NCBI RefSeq assembly: GCF_025725645.1
Contig: NZ_CP107007.1
Coordinates: 3,224,001 to 3,288,000 of the forward strand
Reading direction: 5' to 3'
DNA from: Halomonas sp. GD1P12
Lineage (GTDB): Bacteria > Pseudomonadota > Gammaproteobacteria > Pseudomonadales > Halomonadaceae
DNA length: 64,000 nucleotides
Positions 29,119 to 37,583 of the stretch are shown one piece after another. How positions within the stretch are numbered: position 1 is the stretch's first letter; each line of letters begins with the position of its first letter. The notes under the pieces are model-generated. The model saw only the letters and a program-made list of their open reading frames with translations. It had not been told where the DNA came from and did not search any database. Position numbers and translations under genes: made by a program.

Positions 29119-32049
29119 TTAGTCGTTTTCCCGGGTAAACACGGCAATGATCTGAATGAACGGCACCGGCTCGATGGTCAGGGTGTCTTGCACCCAGGTT
29201 TCATACTCGCTGAACACCCGCTCGATGCGGTTCATGCGCTCTTCCTTGCGGGCGGCTTTAAAGTGTTCGGCCTGGCCGGAGCGCTCTAACTGAAGGCTTA
29301 GCTGGTTAACCTGGCGGCTTTTTAGTGCGTTAAGCGCCGCTAGCTGTTCAGCAAGCTCTGCTTGTTTGGCAGTGGCGTAGGCCTGCTGGCGCTGCTGCAT
29401 TTCGGCGTTGGCGGCCTGAATCACTGCCGGGCGAAGGGCTTCTAATGCGGCTAAAGTGATCGGCTGAGCACGGTTAGGCAGTTTGTTGTTCAGCTGCAAC
29501 TGCTGCAGCCACTCTTCGGCGCTTTGTATCTCTATAACGCCTTGCGCTTGTGAGGTGCGGCAGCGGATAGCAAACCATTGCCAAATAACCGGGTGGGCTT
29601 TGCGGTTGGGGATCAGCCCGCTGACTAGAAAGACGCTTTCATCCGGCTGTAGCGCTTGAGTAACCGCTTGGACATCCGGCAGGGCAAGCACTGGCGCACT
29701 GTGGCGGGCTACCTGGGCTAGCAGCTTATCTTCTAACCACTGTATGGCGGGGTGCTGGGGCCATAAATAGTGCAGCTTGGGCCAGGCATTTTCGTCCTGC
29801 CGACTGCGGCGGATCTCGTCTTCAAAGCGGGCTTTATCGGCCGTGAGAATCAGGCTGCCATCTTGAGGGTGAATTTCCGGCGGTAAAAAGCGAAAGCGGT
29901 AGTCGAGGTCGTCCGGAGGCGTTAGGGTCAGTGTTTGCCGCTCTTGGTTAGCGCTAAATGCCACCTGCTTGCGCTCACGGTTAATGGCTTCTAACGCTTG
30001 GTGGGCAAAGGCGAAATCACTAGCAAACAGGCTGTAGCGCTGTTTGGTTTTTTGATGCGTGTGCTGTTCGGCTTCTTCTGCGTTGGGTGTGCTGGCTTCT
30101 GGGTTAAGAAACAGCGCCAGCAGGTCGTCGCCTTCGTTGGTGGCATCGGGTTGGTACTGGGCATCGAAGGCGCTGGCATCGGTGCCGGTGGCCATGGCCT
30201 CCATGGTCAGGCCTTCTTCGGCTTCGGCATCGTGCACTTTCATAAAGGTGGCGGGGTCACCGATATTCTTGTAGGCCTGCTCGTCTTTCTCTTTGAGGAT
30301 TTCAAGAATGCGCTGGTCGCCGCGCACCTGGGGGTTATCGCTCTGGTTAATCAGGTAGGTAATGATCGGTGTTTCGGTTTGGCCGTAACGGTCTACCCGG
30401 CCGTTGCGCTGCTGGAACACCATCAGCGACCAGGGCAGGTCAAAATGCACTAGCCGGTGCGACAGGTAGTGCAGGTTGATGCCTTCGCTTGCGACATCGG
30501 AACATAGCAACACGCGCAGCTTGCTTTCCTGCTTACCAAAGGCTTCCACGATGTCTTGCTGTTCGATATCGCTCATGCCGCCGTGCAGTATTCGCAGGGC
30601 GTCTTCTTTAAGCTTGAGATCGTCCACCAGCTGGCTGTGCAGCCAGTTAAGCGTTTCAATGCGCTCGGAAAAGATGACTAGACGGTCTTCAGTGTTGGTT
30701 TTCTTCCAGCCGAAGGCGCTGCTTTTCAGCAGCTTGATCAGTTCGCGGTATTTATTGAAACTTTCTGGCGTGACGTTTCGCAGCGCTAACAGTAACGATT
30801 GCAGCGATTGAATTTCATGCTGTTCGTCTTCGCTTATCTGCTTATGCTCAGACCCACGGCCTGCTAGCTTTTTAATGCGCTGTTCAACCGACACTTTGGC
30901 CGCTGCTGGCGAGCTAAACAGGGATTTTTGCAAACCAATGCGCACTAGCTGGCCGTTTTTGGTGGCGCTGTGCTCACCCCTGTAGGTGAAAGGCACCTCT
31001 AATAACGCTTGATAGGCGGCTTCTTCTTGAGGCGAGGCATCCAGGTAAATATCGTTCACTACCCGCTCTTTGAACTCTTGCTGCACCTGGTCGCGAATAT
31101 CTTTCTTAAAACGGCGAATGACCAAGCCTTTGTCGCGGAAATCTTCTTTTGCGTAGTCGTCGGGGTCGGAGATCGCCGTGGGATCGAGCATGTTCATCAA
31201 GCTGGCAAACGAGCGCGCTTTGCCGTCGTGGGGCGTGGCCGAGAGCATGATGAGGGTGTCTGAACGTCCTGCCAGCAGCTGAGCCAATTTGGCACGCTGA
31301 GAGCTTGAACCGCGCTCTGCCACATTGTGGGCTTCATCAATCACGATGATGTCCCAGTAGGCTTGTTCTAAGTGGCGGCGGTATTCGTTGTCTTGCTTGA
31401 GGGTGTCGATGGAGATAATCGACTTGTCGTAGTAGTAAAACGGGTTGTGGTTACCCGGAATATTGTTGCGCACCCGCTGTAGGCCAGCAGAATCCAGCCG
31501 CGTGAGCGGGATGGTAAAGCGGTTCCACATCTCTTTTTGGAACTGGGTCATCATGCTTTTCAGCGTGAGCACCAGGATGCGCTTGCCTTTGCCACGTCGC
31601 ATTAGCTCGGTCATTAAAATGCCGGCTTCTAGGGTTTTGCCTAACCCCACCGCATCCGCAATCAGAATACGCTGGCGGTTCTGCTTGAGCGCCTGCAGCG
31701 CGGGGTCAAGTTGGTACGGCACGGGGTCCATCGCGGCCTTGTGGCCCAGGTGAATGTTGTCATCTGCTGGGGTGATCTGGCGCAGCTGGGTTTCAATAAA
31801 CAGGCGGCTTTTTTCAAAGCCTGGTGTCAGGTCTTGCTCTAAGCGGGTTTCGGCGGGGTCGAGCACACGAATAGCGTTCTCAGCTTCTTCCAACTTGGTC
31901 AGAAAGCGGGCGCTTTTGCCACTGACCAGTTCTGACAAGCCATCCACGGTAAGGATATAGCCGCCGTCATCACTGGCATCTGCGCGTCGCACAATCCATT
32001 CACAGTCACGAATGACCACGCGTGCACCGGGGGCGTAGAGAGCTGACAT
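29119..32049 (-). CDS. SNF2-family helicase (DrmD-like)
   Basis: A 976-residue SNF2/RapA-type ATPase. The N-terminus PGARVVIRDCEWIVRR...DGLSELV resembles DrmD of class 1 DISARM. Walker A DAVGLGKTLEAG lies at 132-143, DEAH box IVIDEAHN near 238, LSATPHDG near 270. The C-terminal RecA lobe has CSDVASEGINL and QRNGRVDRYGQ (motifs V and VI). A Lys/Arg/Gln-rich coiled coil follows near the end. AGGAAACAGGC precedes the ATG. It heads the leftward operon SNF2, methylase, GTPases, giant helicase, UvrD helicase. Predicted to track or remodel DNA; the assignment to DISARM is by resemblance only. Confidence 0.87.
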   Translation of the reverse strand: MSALYAPGARVVIRDCEWIVRRADASDDGGYILTVDGLSELVSGKSARFLTKLEEAENAIRVLDPAETRLEQDLTPGFEKSRLFIETQLRQITPADDNIHLGHKAAMDPVPYQLDPALQALKQNRQRILIADAVGLGKTLEAGILMTELMRRGKGKRILVLTLKSMMTQFQKEMWNRFTIPLTRLDSAGLQRVRNNIPGNHNPFYYYDKSIISIDTLKQDNEYRRHLEQAYWDIIVIDEAHNVAERGSSSQRAKLAQLLAGRSDTLIMLSATPHDGKARSFASLMNMLDPTAISDPDDYAKEDFRDKGLVIRRFKKDIRDQVQQEFKERVVNDIYLDASPQEEAAYQALLEVPFTYRGEHSATKNGQLVRIGLQKSLFSSPAAAKVSVEQRIKKLAGRGSEHKQISEDEQHEIQSLQSLLLALRNVTPESFNKYRELIKLLKSSAFGWKKTNTEDRLVIFSERIETLNWLHSQLVDDLKLKEDALRILHGGMSDIEQQDIVEAFGKQESKLRVLLCSDVASEGINLHYLSHRLVHFDLPWSLMVFQQRNGRVDRYGQTETPIITYLINQSDNPQVRGDQRILEILKEKDEQAYKNIGDPATFMKVHDAEAEEGLTMEAMATGTDASAFDAQYQPDATNEGDDLLALFLNPEASTPNAEEAEQHTHQKTKQRYSLFASDFAFAHQALEAINRERKQVAFSANQERQTLTLTPPDDLDYRFRFLPPEIHPQDGSLILTADKARFEDEIRRSRQDENAWPKLHYLWPQHPAIQWLEDKLLAQVARHSAPVLALPDVQAVTQALQPDESVFLVSGLIPNRKAHPVIWQWFAIRCRTSQAQGVIEIQSAEEWLQQLQLNNKLPNRAQPITLAALEALRPAVIQAANAEMQQRQQAYATAKQAELAEQLAALNALKSRQVNQLSLQLERSGQAEHFKAARKEERMNRIERVFSEYETWVQDTLTIEPVPFIQIIAVFTREND

Positions 32050-32384
32050 GCCTGTTTCCTTGTTTCAACCAAAGGCGACCAGAGGGGTATCAGGAGTGTA
32101 GGCGAAAGCCCCGACATTCCGTGTCGCACTGTGTCTGTCATGCTAAATAGTGAGGAAGCATTAATAATAATGAGGTTATCACTATGCTAAGAAAGGATAT
32201 AGGTGCTGTGCTGCAAATAATTTGAGCCGTGGCAGCGAGGCTCTAAAATGGCCTATTGACATAGGAATACACTAAATAGGTTCTCACAGACCAGTCCTAA
32301 GCAACGTTATCAATACAGCTATGGCTGGCCTCCCTAAGCGTGAAGCGTAGGAAGGGCGACCAGCCGACAGGCGTATCGTTACTT
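32050..32384. other. 335-bp non-coding gap upstream of the SNF2 operon
   Basis: A+T-rich DNA with no convincing frame longer than 30 codons. It should carry the promoter of the SNF2 operon, but I see no clear -35/-10 pair. Its right part holds the imperfect hairpin listed separately. It separates the caspase-like gene from the main operon, so that gene may be an independent unit on the same strand. Confidence 0.5.
32323..32365. repeat. Imperfect hairpin downstream of the caspase-like gene
   Basis: GGCTGG at 32323 pairs with CCAGCC at 32360, and CCTCCCTA pairs with TAGGAAGG inside, with an 11-base loop. Further imperfect complementarity continues outward. There is no T tract in the leftward direction, so it is not a standard terminator; it could be a decayed mobile-element end or an mRNA 3' structure. 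Confidence 0.45.
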
Positions 32385-33074
32385 CTACTTTACAATGCCG
32401 TCCCAAACAGCGTCTGTAATATTACGAGCGCGCTGCCCCTGGCCCCGAAGCTGCAAAACAAAACTCATGGCATCTCGTAGCACGACTGGGTTTTGATCAT
32501 AATCTTCACCAATCACTGCGCTTGGATCAAATAAGCTTAACGCATCGCTCATTGCATCGATCGCCTTGTCACTTTTCAAGAAGTCGCTATCTTCGAGTTC
32601 CGACAGCTCTGCTAATAGCTTGCAATCCAAAAGGGTACTGTCCAACCAGTTCGTGGCTGCGGTATACCCGACACACCAGCGCAAGCGAGACTCTTCGATA
32701 CAAACCTCCATGGTGGTGGAGTGCTCACCCACAAAACAACTGCCAATGAGCACACCGTCAATCTTATGCCGTCTGGATTGATTCGCTACGCTGCATAGCA
32801 GATTCAACATAGGGGCGCCTGCAATCTCCTTTCCCAAACCATGGGCAGCTATGTAAACAATACGGCTATCAAGCTCGCCTTTACATAGACACTCCAGGGC
32901 TTTGCGAAAGCTACCCTCATCGTAAAAATTGGCATGATGTACATCTGTGTCACCGGTTAGCTTTGCCACTCCCTGCACAAATGGAAGCACACTGCTTCGG
33001 TTTGCGTCTTTGTCATCTAACGCCCATGGAGACTCAAGCACCAGGATGGCGCGATTGGCATGACGGCTACTCAT
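32385..33074 (-). CDS. Caspase-like (CHAT/peptidase C14-like fold) protein
   Basis: A 229-residue protein with a caspase-hemoglobinase-like layout. Beta strand AILVLES (9-15) opens it, RIVYIAAHG places His78 at the end of a strand, and GVLIGSCFVGE places Cys113 at the end of the next. Then comes LRWCVGYTAATNWLDSTLLDCKLL (131-154), resembling the GY...W.DS..... helix of CHAT proteins. The His-Cys dyad and its spacing support a protease. Caspase-like proteases are known effectors in bacterial immunity, such as CRISPR-associated gasdermin and Craspase systems. It is divergent from the DUF2201/WYL genes and upstream of the restriction-like block. The fold call is mine from motifs and is not proven. 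Confidence 0.6.
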   Translation of the reverse strand: MSSRHANRAILVLESPWALDDKDANRSSVLPFVQGVAKLTGDTDVHHANFYDEGSFRKALECLCKGELDSRIVYIAAHGLGKEIAGAPMLNLLCSVANQSRRHKIDGVLIGSCFVGEHSTTMEVCIEESRLRWCVGYTAATNWLDSTLLDCKLLAELSELEDSDFLKSDKAIDAMSDALSLFDPSAVIGEDYDQNPVVLRDAMSFVLQLRGQGQRARNITDAVWDGIVK

Positions 33075-33219
33075 TTCTAGACCTCATATTTAACGAACGA
33101 CAGTGGTTGTTGCTGACATTGTTATATCGGCAGCGTGCTTATGCGTGTTTATACCAACAGCTACCTTGACACATTTTTCTAACGCGATAATGCCACCGTG
33201 AGAACGTTTTGCTGGGCTA

Positions 33220-33238
33220 TGCGACGCATAATGTCGCA
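33220..33238. promoter_or_regulatory. Dyad TGCGAC-N7-GTCGCA, candidate operator in the divergent promoter
   Basis: A perfect 6-bp inverted repeat with 7-base spacer, centred about 58 bp upstream of the DUF2201-like start and in the ~210-bp region between it and the caspase-like gene. A TTGACA lies at 33166 with GATAAT at 33186 (spacer 14, short for a sigma-70 promoter). The WYL regulator two genes downstream is the natural candidate binder; this is inference. Confidence 0.4.
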
Positions 33239-33286
33239 ACCACGTCATAGCCTCATTCTCTCTTATCAGGGACGGTGGACGCTACG

Positions 33287-33904
33287 ATGACCATGACCGA
33301 ATGTGTAACGACTCAAGACACTACCCAACAGGAAATAGCTAAGTGGTTGGCTGACCGTGAGCAGTGGAAACATGAAATGCCCGTCATGGGCTTTTTAAGC
33401 CAGTTTCTTACCCTTACCCCCGTCACTGACTCACGTTTTCATAGTGCCAGCACGGATGGCAAACAACTTTATATCTGCCCAGATTACAGTGCCACACTAT
33501 CTGATACCTCCCGTCAGTTTTTACAAGCGCACCTCATTTGGCACTGTGTGGCAGGTCATCTGACCGCACCGCTGGTTGCCGACTATCGTCGTTGGCATCT
33601 CGCTTGTGACCATGAGGTGAATGCATTGCTCCTGGCGCTTGACGTTCCTTTCCCCGCTGATGCCTTGCTCTTTCCAGTCTGCGTGGGACGCAGCGCGATG
33701 AGTGTGTATCGCTGGTTAGAAGGTCACCCCAATATTGCGGTAGAGGCGTCTTTAGACATACACCCCGCCGCTTTATGGCATGAGTTGCCCAATACCCGTA
33801 TAGACCACAGTACCGTTGCTATGTGGCGGCAGCGTGCACACCTTATAGCCAAAGAACCCGGCGCTTTACCAGCACGGGTCGCTAAGTTTTGTGAGGCACG
33901 CTAA
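33287..33904 (+). CDS. DUF2201-like putative metallopeptidase-fold protein
   Basis: About 205 residues. The core HLIWHCVAGHLTAPLVADYRRWHLACDHEVNALLLALDVPFPADAL matches the layout of the DUF2201 N-terminal domain: an HxxxH helix, then a W..ACD..VN segment. Such proteins are usually followed by a VWA-like domain, which is missing here. The ATG at 33287 has GGTGG about 8 bases upstream; GTG at 33275 is an alternative start. It is the first gene of the rightward set. The function is unknown; residues for zinc binding (two His and a downstream Asp) are present but not proven. Confidence 0.6.
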   Translation: MTMTECVTTQDTTQQEIAKWLADREQWKHEMPVMGFLSQFLTLTPVTDSRFHSASTDGKQLYICPDYSATLSDTSRQFLQAHLIWHCVAGHLTAPLVADYRRWHLACDHEVNALLLALDVPFPADALLFPVCVGRSAMSVYRWLEGHPNIAVEASLDIHPAALWHELPNTRIDHSTVAMWRQRAHLIAKEPGALPARVAKFCEAR

Positions 33905-33944
33905 ACTCGTCGCTTTCATTAGCACAGCCCAGGTTGGCATTACT

Positions 33945-34976
33945 ATGTCCGAATCCCGCGATACGCTTTTCCGTTATCTCACGATGCTGCAGCTAATCCC
34001 GCGTTATCCAGGGCGTATCGCGACGCCTGTGCTGAAAGAGAAGCTTGCTGAACGAGGGTTTAATATTGATACGCGTTCACTGCAACGGGATTTAAGCCAG
34101 AAGCTCTCTACACAGTTTCCGATTGGCTGTGACGATAGTCAAAAACCTTACCGTTGGTATTTTGATCGTGAATTCCAGTGCCAGCTACCCGCGCTGGATG
34201 TACCCAGTGCGCTAACGCTAGTATTAGCGGAAGAGTATTTGAAGGGGTTGCTGCCTCCAGTAGTGATCGGCCAGCTCTCGCCCCACTTTACTGACGCCCG
34301 GAAACTGCTGGACGACATGAGCGCTAATGGGCTTAGCCAGTGGGCACGTAAGGTACGCGCCATTCCTAACGGCAAAGCACTGATACCTGCTGAGATTAAC
34401 GAGGCAACCTGGCAGACCATCTCGCAGGCGCTCCTTGAGCAGAAAGCCGTTGACGTTATTTATCTATCACGCACGAGTCACTCTGAAAAGACGTTTACCC
34501 TCCACCCTCAAGGCATTGTGAGCCGCCACAGTGCCACCTATTTGTTAGCTCATGTAGATGGGTTTAAGGATCTGCGCCAGTTCGCTCTTCACCGCGTGAA
34601 GCAGGCAACACTCAGTCAACAGCCCTGGCAAGAGCAGCACGACTTTGACATTGATGATTACATCAAAGGTGGAGCGTTTGGATATCGGCAAGGGCCTAGC
34701 GATGTAGTGTTGGAAGCCGAGATTGCTAAGCCGGTGGCGTGGCTACTACAGGAAACACCGCTATCTGACACACAATCGATAGAAGCGTTGCCGGATACTG
34801 ACGGCTGGTATCGGCTGACCGCCCACGTACCGGATGATCAGCAGACGCTGTGGTGGTTGATGGGCATGGGACCCAATATCAAGGTCACCGTGCCTCACTC
34901 GTGGCGAGAGACGATCAAAACGAACGCAGAACAGATGCTGGCGCACTACGCCACTGAATCCCCTGTGACTTCATAA
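33945..34976 (+). CDS. WYL-domain transcriptional regulator (YafY-like)
   Basis: 343 residues. An N-terminal winged HTH (LFRYLTMLQLIPRYPGRIATPVLKEKL...TRSLQRDLSQKL) is followed by a central WYL domain (VDVIYLSRTSHSEKTFTLHPQGIVSRHSATYLLAHVDG, FALHRVKQATL) and a C-terminal extension. The architecture is that of the WYL regulators BrxR and CapW that guard BREX and CBASS loci. The ATG at 33945 starts the conserved part; a GTG at 33891 overlapping the previous gene is the alternative. It probably binds a ligand or nucleic acid produced during infection and represses the divergent promoters; the dyad at 33220 is a candidate site. Confidence 0.85.
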   Translation: MSESRDTLFRYLTMLQLIPRYPGRIATPVLKEKLAERGFNIDTRSLQRDLSQKLSTQFPIGCDDSQKPYRWYFDREFQCQLPALDVPSALTLVLAEEYLKGLLPPVVIGQLSPHFTDARKLLDDMSANGLSQWARKVRAIPNGKALIPAEINEATWQTISQALLEQKAVDVIYLSRTSHSEKTFTLHPQGIVSRHSATYLLAHVDGFKDLRQFALHRVKQATLSQQPWQEQHDFDIDDYIKGGAFGYRQGPSDVVLEAEIAKPVAWLLQETPLSDTQSIEALPDTDGWYRLTAHVPDDQQTLWWLMGMGPNIKVTVPHSWRETIKTNAEQMLAHYATESPVTS

Positions 34977-35008
34977 ACACCCGCAAGCCTCATGGTTCGA
35001 TATACACT

Positions 35009-35026
35009 TTTTCCGCATGCGGAAAA
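35009..35026. promoter_or_regulatory. 18-bp perfect palindrome upstream of the GGCT gene
   Basis: TTTTCCGCATGCGGAAAA reads the same on both strands and lies 40 bp upstream of the GGCT start, inside the gap after the WYL gene. It may be an operator or a short transcript hairpin. No other copy was seen in the island. Confidence 0.4.
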
Positions 35027-35066
35027 GCGCGACGACGTTATCATTGCTACACCAAGAAGGGTACCC

Positions 35067-35588
35067 ATGCTCTATTTTGCCTACGGTTCCAATATGGCAA
35101 CCCAGCGCTTAGCGGCTCGCGTTCCAGCACGCTTTGTGACCACGGCCCTTCTGCCCGCTTACCGCCTAGCGTTTCACCAGCGCGGCAGTGACGGCTCAGG
35201 CTCAGGCAAATGCGATATTGTGCCTGCCTTAGCGCAGTCCGCTGTCTATGGAGTCATTTGGGAAATGGCGTTTCATCACAAGCCGACGCTCGATCGCTAT
35301 GAGAGACTGGGCGCGGCGTATAACGACACTTGGCTTACCGTCACGGATCTCGCCATTGACCGGCAGTTTGAGGTGCAGGCGTATATCGGCAACCTCACCG
35401 CACTCGGTCTGCGCACATATACATAGGATAAGCACCATGTGCTTGCCGGGGCAAGCGAGCATGGCCTGCCCGCCTATTACCTTCGTGCGCTGGAAGGCAT
35501 TGAGGCGCATCAGGATGACAATGCCGAGCGCCATGCCCGAGAGATGGCGTTATATGCCCCGATGGAACCCCTGATGAGTGCTACTTAA
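35067..35588 (+). pseudogene. Gamma-glutamylcyclotransferase family (AIG2-like) gene with in-frame amber codon
   Basis: MLYFAYGSNMATQRLAARVP starts a GGCT fold, with the YGSNM motif that opens the active-site loop. The frame meets TAG at 35424-35426, but continues in the same frame with DKHHVLAGASEHGLPAYYLRALEG to TAA at 35586. The family reads (P)Y-x-W-Y/..x-VLAGA...HGLP here, so the TAG stands exactly at the conserved Trp: a TGG to TAG change. The product would lack the last ~54 residues unless the stop is suppressed. AAGAAGG precedes the ATG. The OGFr gene follows with overlapping TAATG. Confidence 0.75.
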
Positions 35589-36091
35589 TGGATAATGATC
35601 AGCGCTTGATTGAGTTTTACTGCGGTGAAGGCCGCGATCATAAAGGCCGGTGCCTTGAAGATATTTGGGCGCTATCGCCTTTTTGGCTGGAGCACACCCA
35701 CGACTATATTCAGTGGCTGTTCCCTATCCCTGAGGCGGGTCGTTTTAACGCCTTTGCTCCCTTGCTGACGCCCACGGTACAGGCTGCGTTTGAGAGAAGT
35801 GACGTTATGCGCCAGCATCAGCAGCGCTCACTTGAGGTGATGCTCGACTTTTTTGGCCTCGCTCGGGATGGGAGCGATATCGTCGCTCAACCAACGCTGG
35901 CAATACAAACCCATATTTGGCTAAAAGCGGGTGGCCATAACCATTTACGCATCACACGGATGATTCGGTCGTTAGCCTTGTGCCACCAGCCCGACCTAGC
36001 CCACACCTTTCAGCAAGCCGTCATCAAGATCGGCACCCAGCAGGGAGTAGTCTCTGAAACGTCGATTCGGTATTGGCGAGAGGCGATTTAA
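35588..36091 (+). CDS. Opioid growth factor receptor-related (OGFr_N) domain protein
   Basis: 167 residues. [26 protein letters not shown] is the signature of the OGFr conserved domain, first known in vertebrate receptors and present in various bacteria with unknown role. The rest is helical ([26 protein letters not shown]), as in the family. The ATG overlaps the stop of the GGCT gene, so they are one unit, which argues that the amber mutation could reduce its translation. It converges on the small unknown gene next to the right IS, with 4 bp of overlap. Confidence 0.75.
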   Translation: MDNDQRLIEFYCGEGRDHKGRCLEDIWALSPFWLEHTHDYIQWLFPIPEAGRFNAFAPLLTPTVQAAFERSDVMRQHQQRSLEVMLDFFGLARDGSDIVAQPTLAIQTHIWLKAGGHNHLRITRMIRSLALCHQPDLAHTFQQAVIKIGTQQGVVSETSIRYWREAI

Positions 36092-36447
36092 ACCAGCTTA
36101 AACGGTTCAATATCACGAAAGATGCCGGTTTTGGTCATGTCACGGCGGAGTGTAAACGCCTCTACCGCCGCAACAGGATCGACCTGCGCCAGCTGATCAA
36201 AGTGGATTCGGTTCCACTGCGCTCGGGTGACCTTGATGCTGTAAAGGTAATGATCGCGGGTACCACCCGTGGCGGGATCGACCACCTGACGATATCCGGA
36301 TACCCGCGCTTCTTGAACAGAGGGCAAACGCACAAACACGGCGCCAAGCACACGAAAGGCAATGCCGTGGACATGGTCACGGTACAGTTTCCGCTTTCGG
36401 GTGGCACTCAGGGATTTTGGGGTGAGCTTGAGCGCTTTAGCGGGCAT
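36088..36447 (-). CDS. Hypothetical protein next to the right IS
   Basis: 119 residues from MPAKALKL; an ATG 18 bases upstream lies inside the IS. The sequence is basic and of mixed alpha/beta character ([50 protein letters not shown]). I do not recognise a family. The IS end lies 9 bp upstream of the start, so its native promoter, and perhaps its N-terminus, is gone, and transcription may come from the IS. No ribosome site is convincing. It may be a remnant. Confidence 0.5.
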   Translation of the reverse strand: MPAKALKLTPKSLSATRKRKLYRDHVHGIAFRVLGAVFVRLPSVQEARVSGYRQVVDPATGGTRDHYLYSIKVTRAQWNRIHFDQLAQVDPVAAVEAFTLRRDMTKTGIFRDIEPFKLV

Positions 36448-36472
36448 CGTCCATTCTGTAAACATCCCGGTT

Positions 36473-37222
36473 TTAGTGGCATCGCTGATTAGAGTTTTCC
36501 GCCTGTTGATGTTTCGCCAGGTATTCCCATGGTGTCAGGTCTTCCAGTGAATCGTGGGGACGCTCATCGTTGTATTCCGTCATCCAGGATTCTGTCAGTT
36601 CTCGGACTTCGGTGAGGTTCCGGAAGACATACATATTCAGGATCTCATCCCGATAAGTCCGATTGAAGCGCTCAACATACGAGTTCTGAGTTGGTGTGCC
36701 CCGCTTGATAAACGCCAGCTCAATACTGCGTTGCTGAGCCCAATCTGCCAGGGCAAGCGAAATGAATTCCGGGCCATTATCCATGCGTCGTTTGGTCGGG
36801 TAGCCTCGCCAGGCGATAATGCGTTCCAGAACCCGTATGACCCCTGGTGCTGGTAGATTCAGGTCAATCTCGATAGCCAGCACCTCCCGGTTAAAGCCGT
36901 CCACCACATTAAACGTCCGGAACCGGCGACCACAGAACAGACTGTCGCTCATGCAATCCATCGACCAGCATCGATTAACGGTAGCTGGTACGCTCAATGG
37001 CGCCGGGGTTCGTGTCGGGAGCCGTTTCTTGCCCCGTCGTCGTTTATTCAGGTTGAGTGCACAATACAGCCGGTGGACCCGCTTGTGATTCCATCCATGC
37101 CCCAAGCGTCGCAGCGCCTTGAACAGTTTACTGAATCCGTAGGCGGGATAGCGGTGAGTGGCGCTTTGAAGCACTGTAATCACCGGTTCATCACGGAAAG
37201 TATTGGGCCGATACCGGTACAC
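36473..37222 (-). CDS. IS3-family transposase OrfB, copy 2
   Basis: A 249-residue DDE integrase-type subunit, the same as the copy 1 protein except Q for E in ADWA(Q/E)QRS and A for V in KHQQ(A/V)ENS. The catalytic residues (D in WSMDCMSD, D in MDNGPEF, E in YVERFN) are intact. The functional form is an OrfAB fusion made by -1 frameshift near 37324-37330, so the element looks mobile. Confidence 0.9.
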   Translation of the reverse strand: MYRYRPNTFRDEPVITVLQSATHRYPAYGFSKLFKALRRLGHGWNHKRVHRLYCALNLNKRRRGKKRLPTRTPAPLSVPATVNRCWSMDCMSDSLFCGRRFRTFNVVDGFNREVLAIEIDLNLPAPGVIRVLERIIAWRGYPTKRRMDNGPEFISLALADWAQQRSIELAFIKRGTPTQNSYVERFNRTYRDEILNMYVFRNLTEVRELTESWMTEYNDERPHDSLEDLTPWEYLAKHQQAENSNQRCH

Positions 37223-37289
37223 AGAGTCACTGATGCCAGCGATTCGACAGGCTCTGCGGATGCTGACACCATGCGCCTGCTTGAGGTAA

Positions 37290-37583
37290 TCAACCCATTC
37301 TCGTCGAACGGCTGGCTTTACAGCTTTTTTCGATCACATCCTTCAGCAACTTGTGATCCAGACTCAGCTCGGCATACCTCTGCTTCAGCCGGCGGTTTTC
37401 TTCTTCAAGCTCCTTGAGACGCTTCACATCAGAGGCTTCCATGCCGCAGTATTTAGACTTCCAGTTGTAGTAGCTCGCCTCGGAAATGCCGTACTCACGG
37501 CAGACTTCCTTGACCAGTCGACCGCTCTCAACCTCCTTCAGAATTTTGACGATTTGTGACTCGCTGTACCGTGATTTCTTCAT
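37290..37583 (-). CDS. IS3-family transposase OrfA, copy 2
   Basis: 97 residues, identical to copy 1 OrfA: an N-terminal HTH_Tnp_1 domain and a C-terminal leucine-zipper coiled coil. GGAG lies upstream of the MKKSRY start. Intact OrfA and OrfB in both copies argue for a recently active element. Confidence 0.9.
   Translation of the reverse strand: MKKSRYSESQIVKILKEVESGRLVKEVCREYGISEASYYNWKSKYCGMEASDVKRLKELEEENRRLKQRYAELSLDHKLLKDVIEKSCKASRSTRMG

Noticed and set aside
32301..32393. Possible integron attC-like site in the gap after the caspase-like gene
   Set aside because: The long imperfect palindrome lacks the GTTRRRY and RYYYAAC core sites, and no integrase lies nearby.
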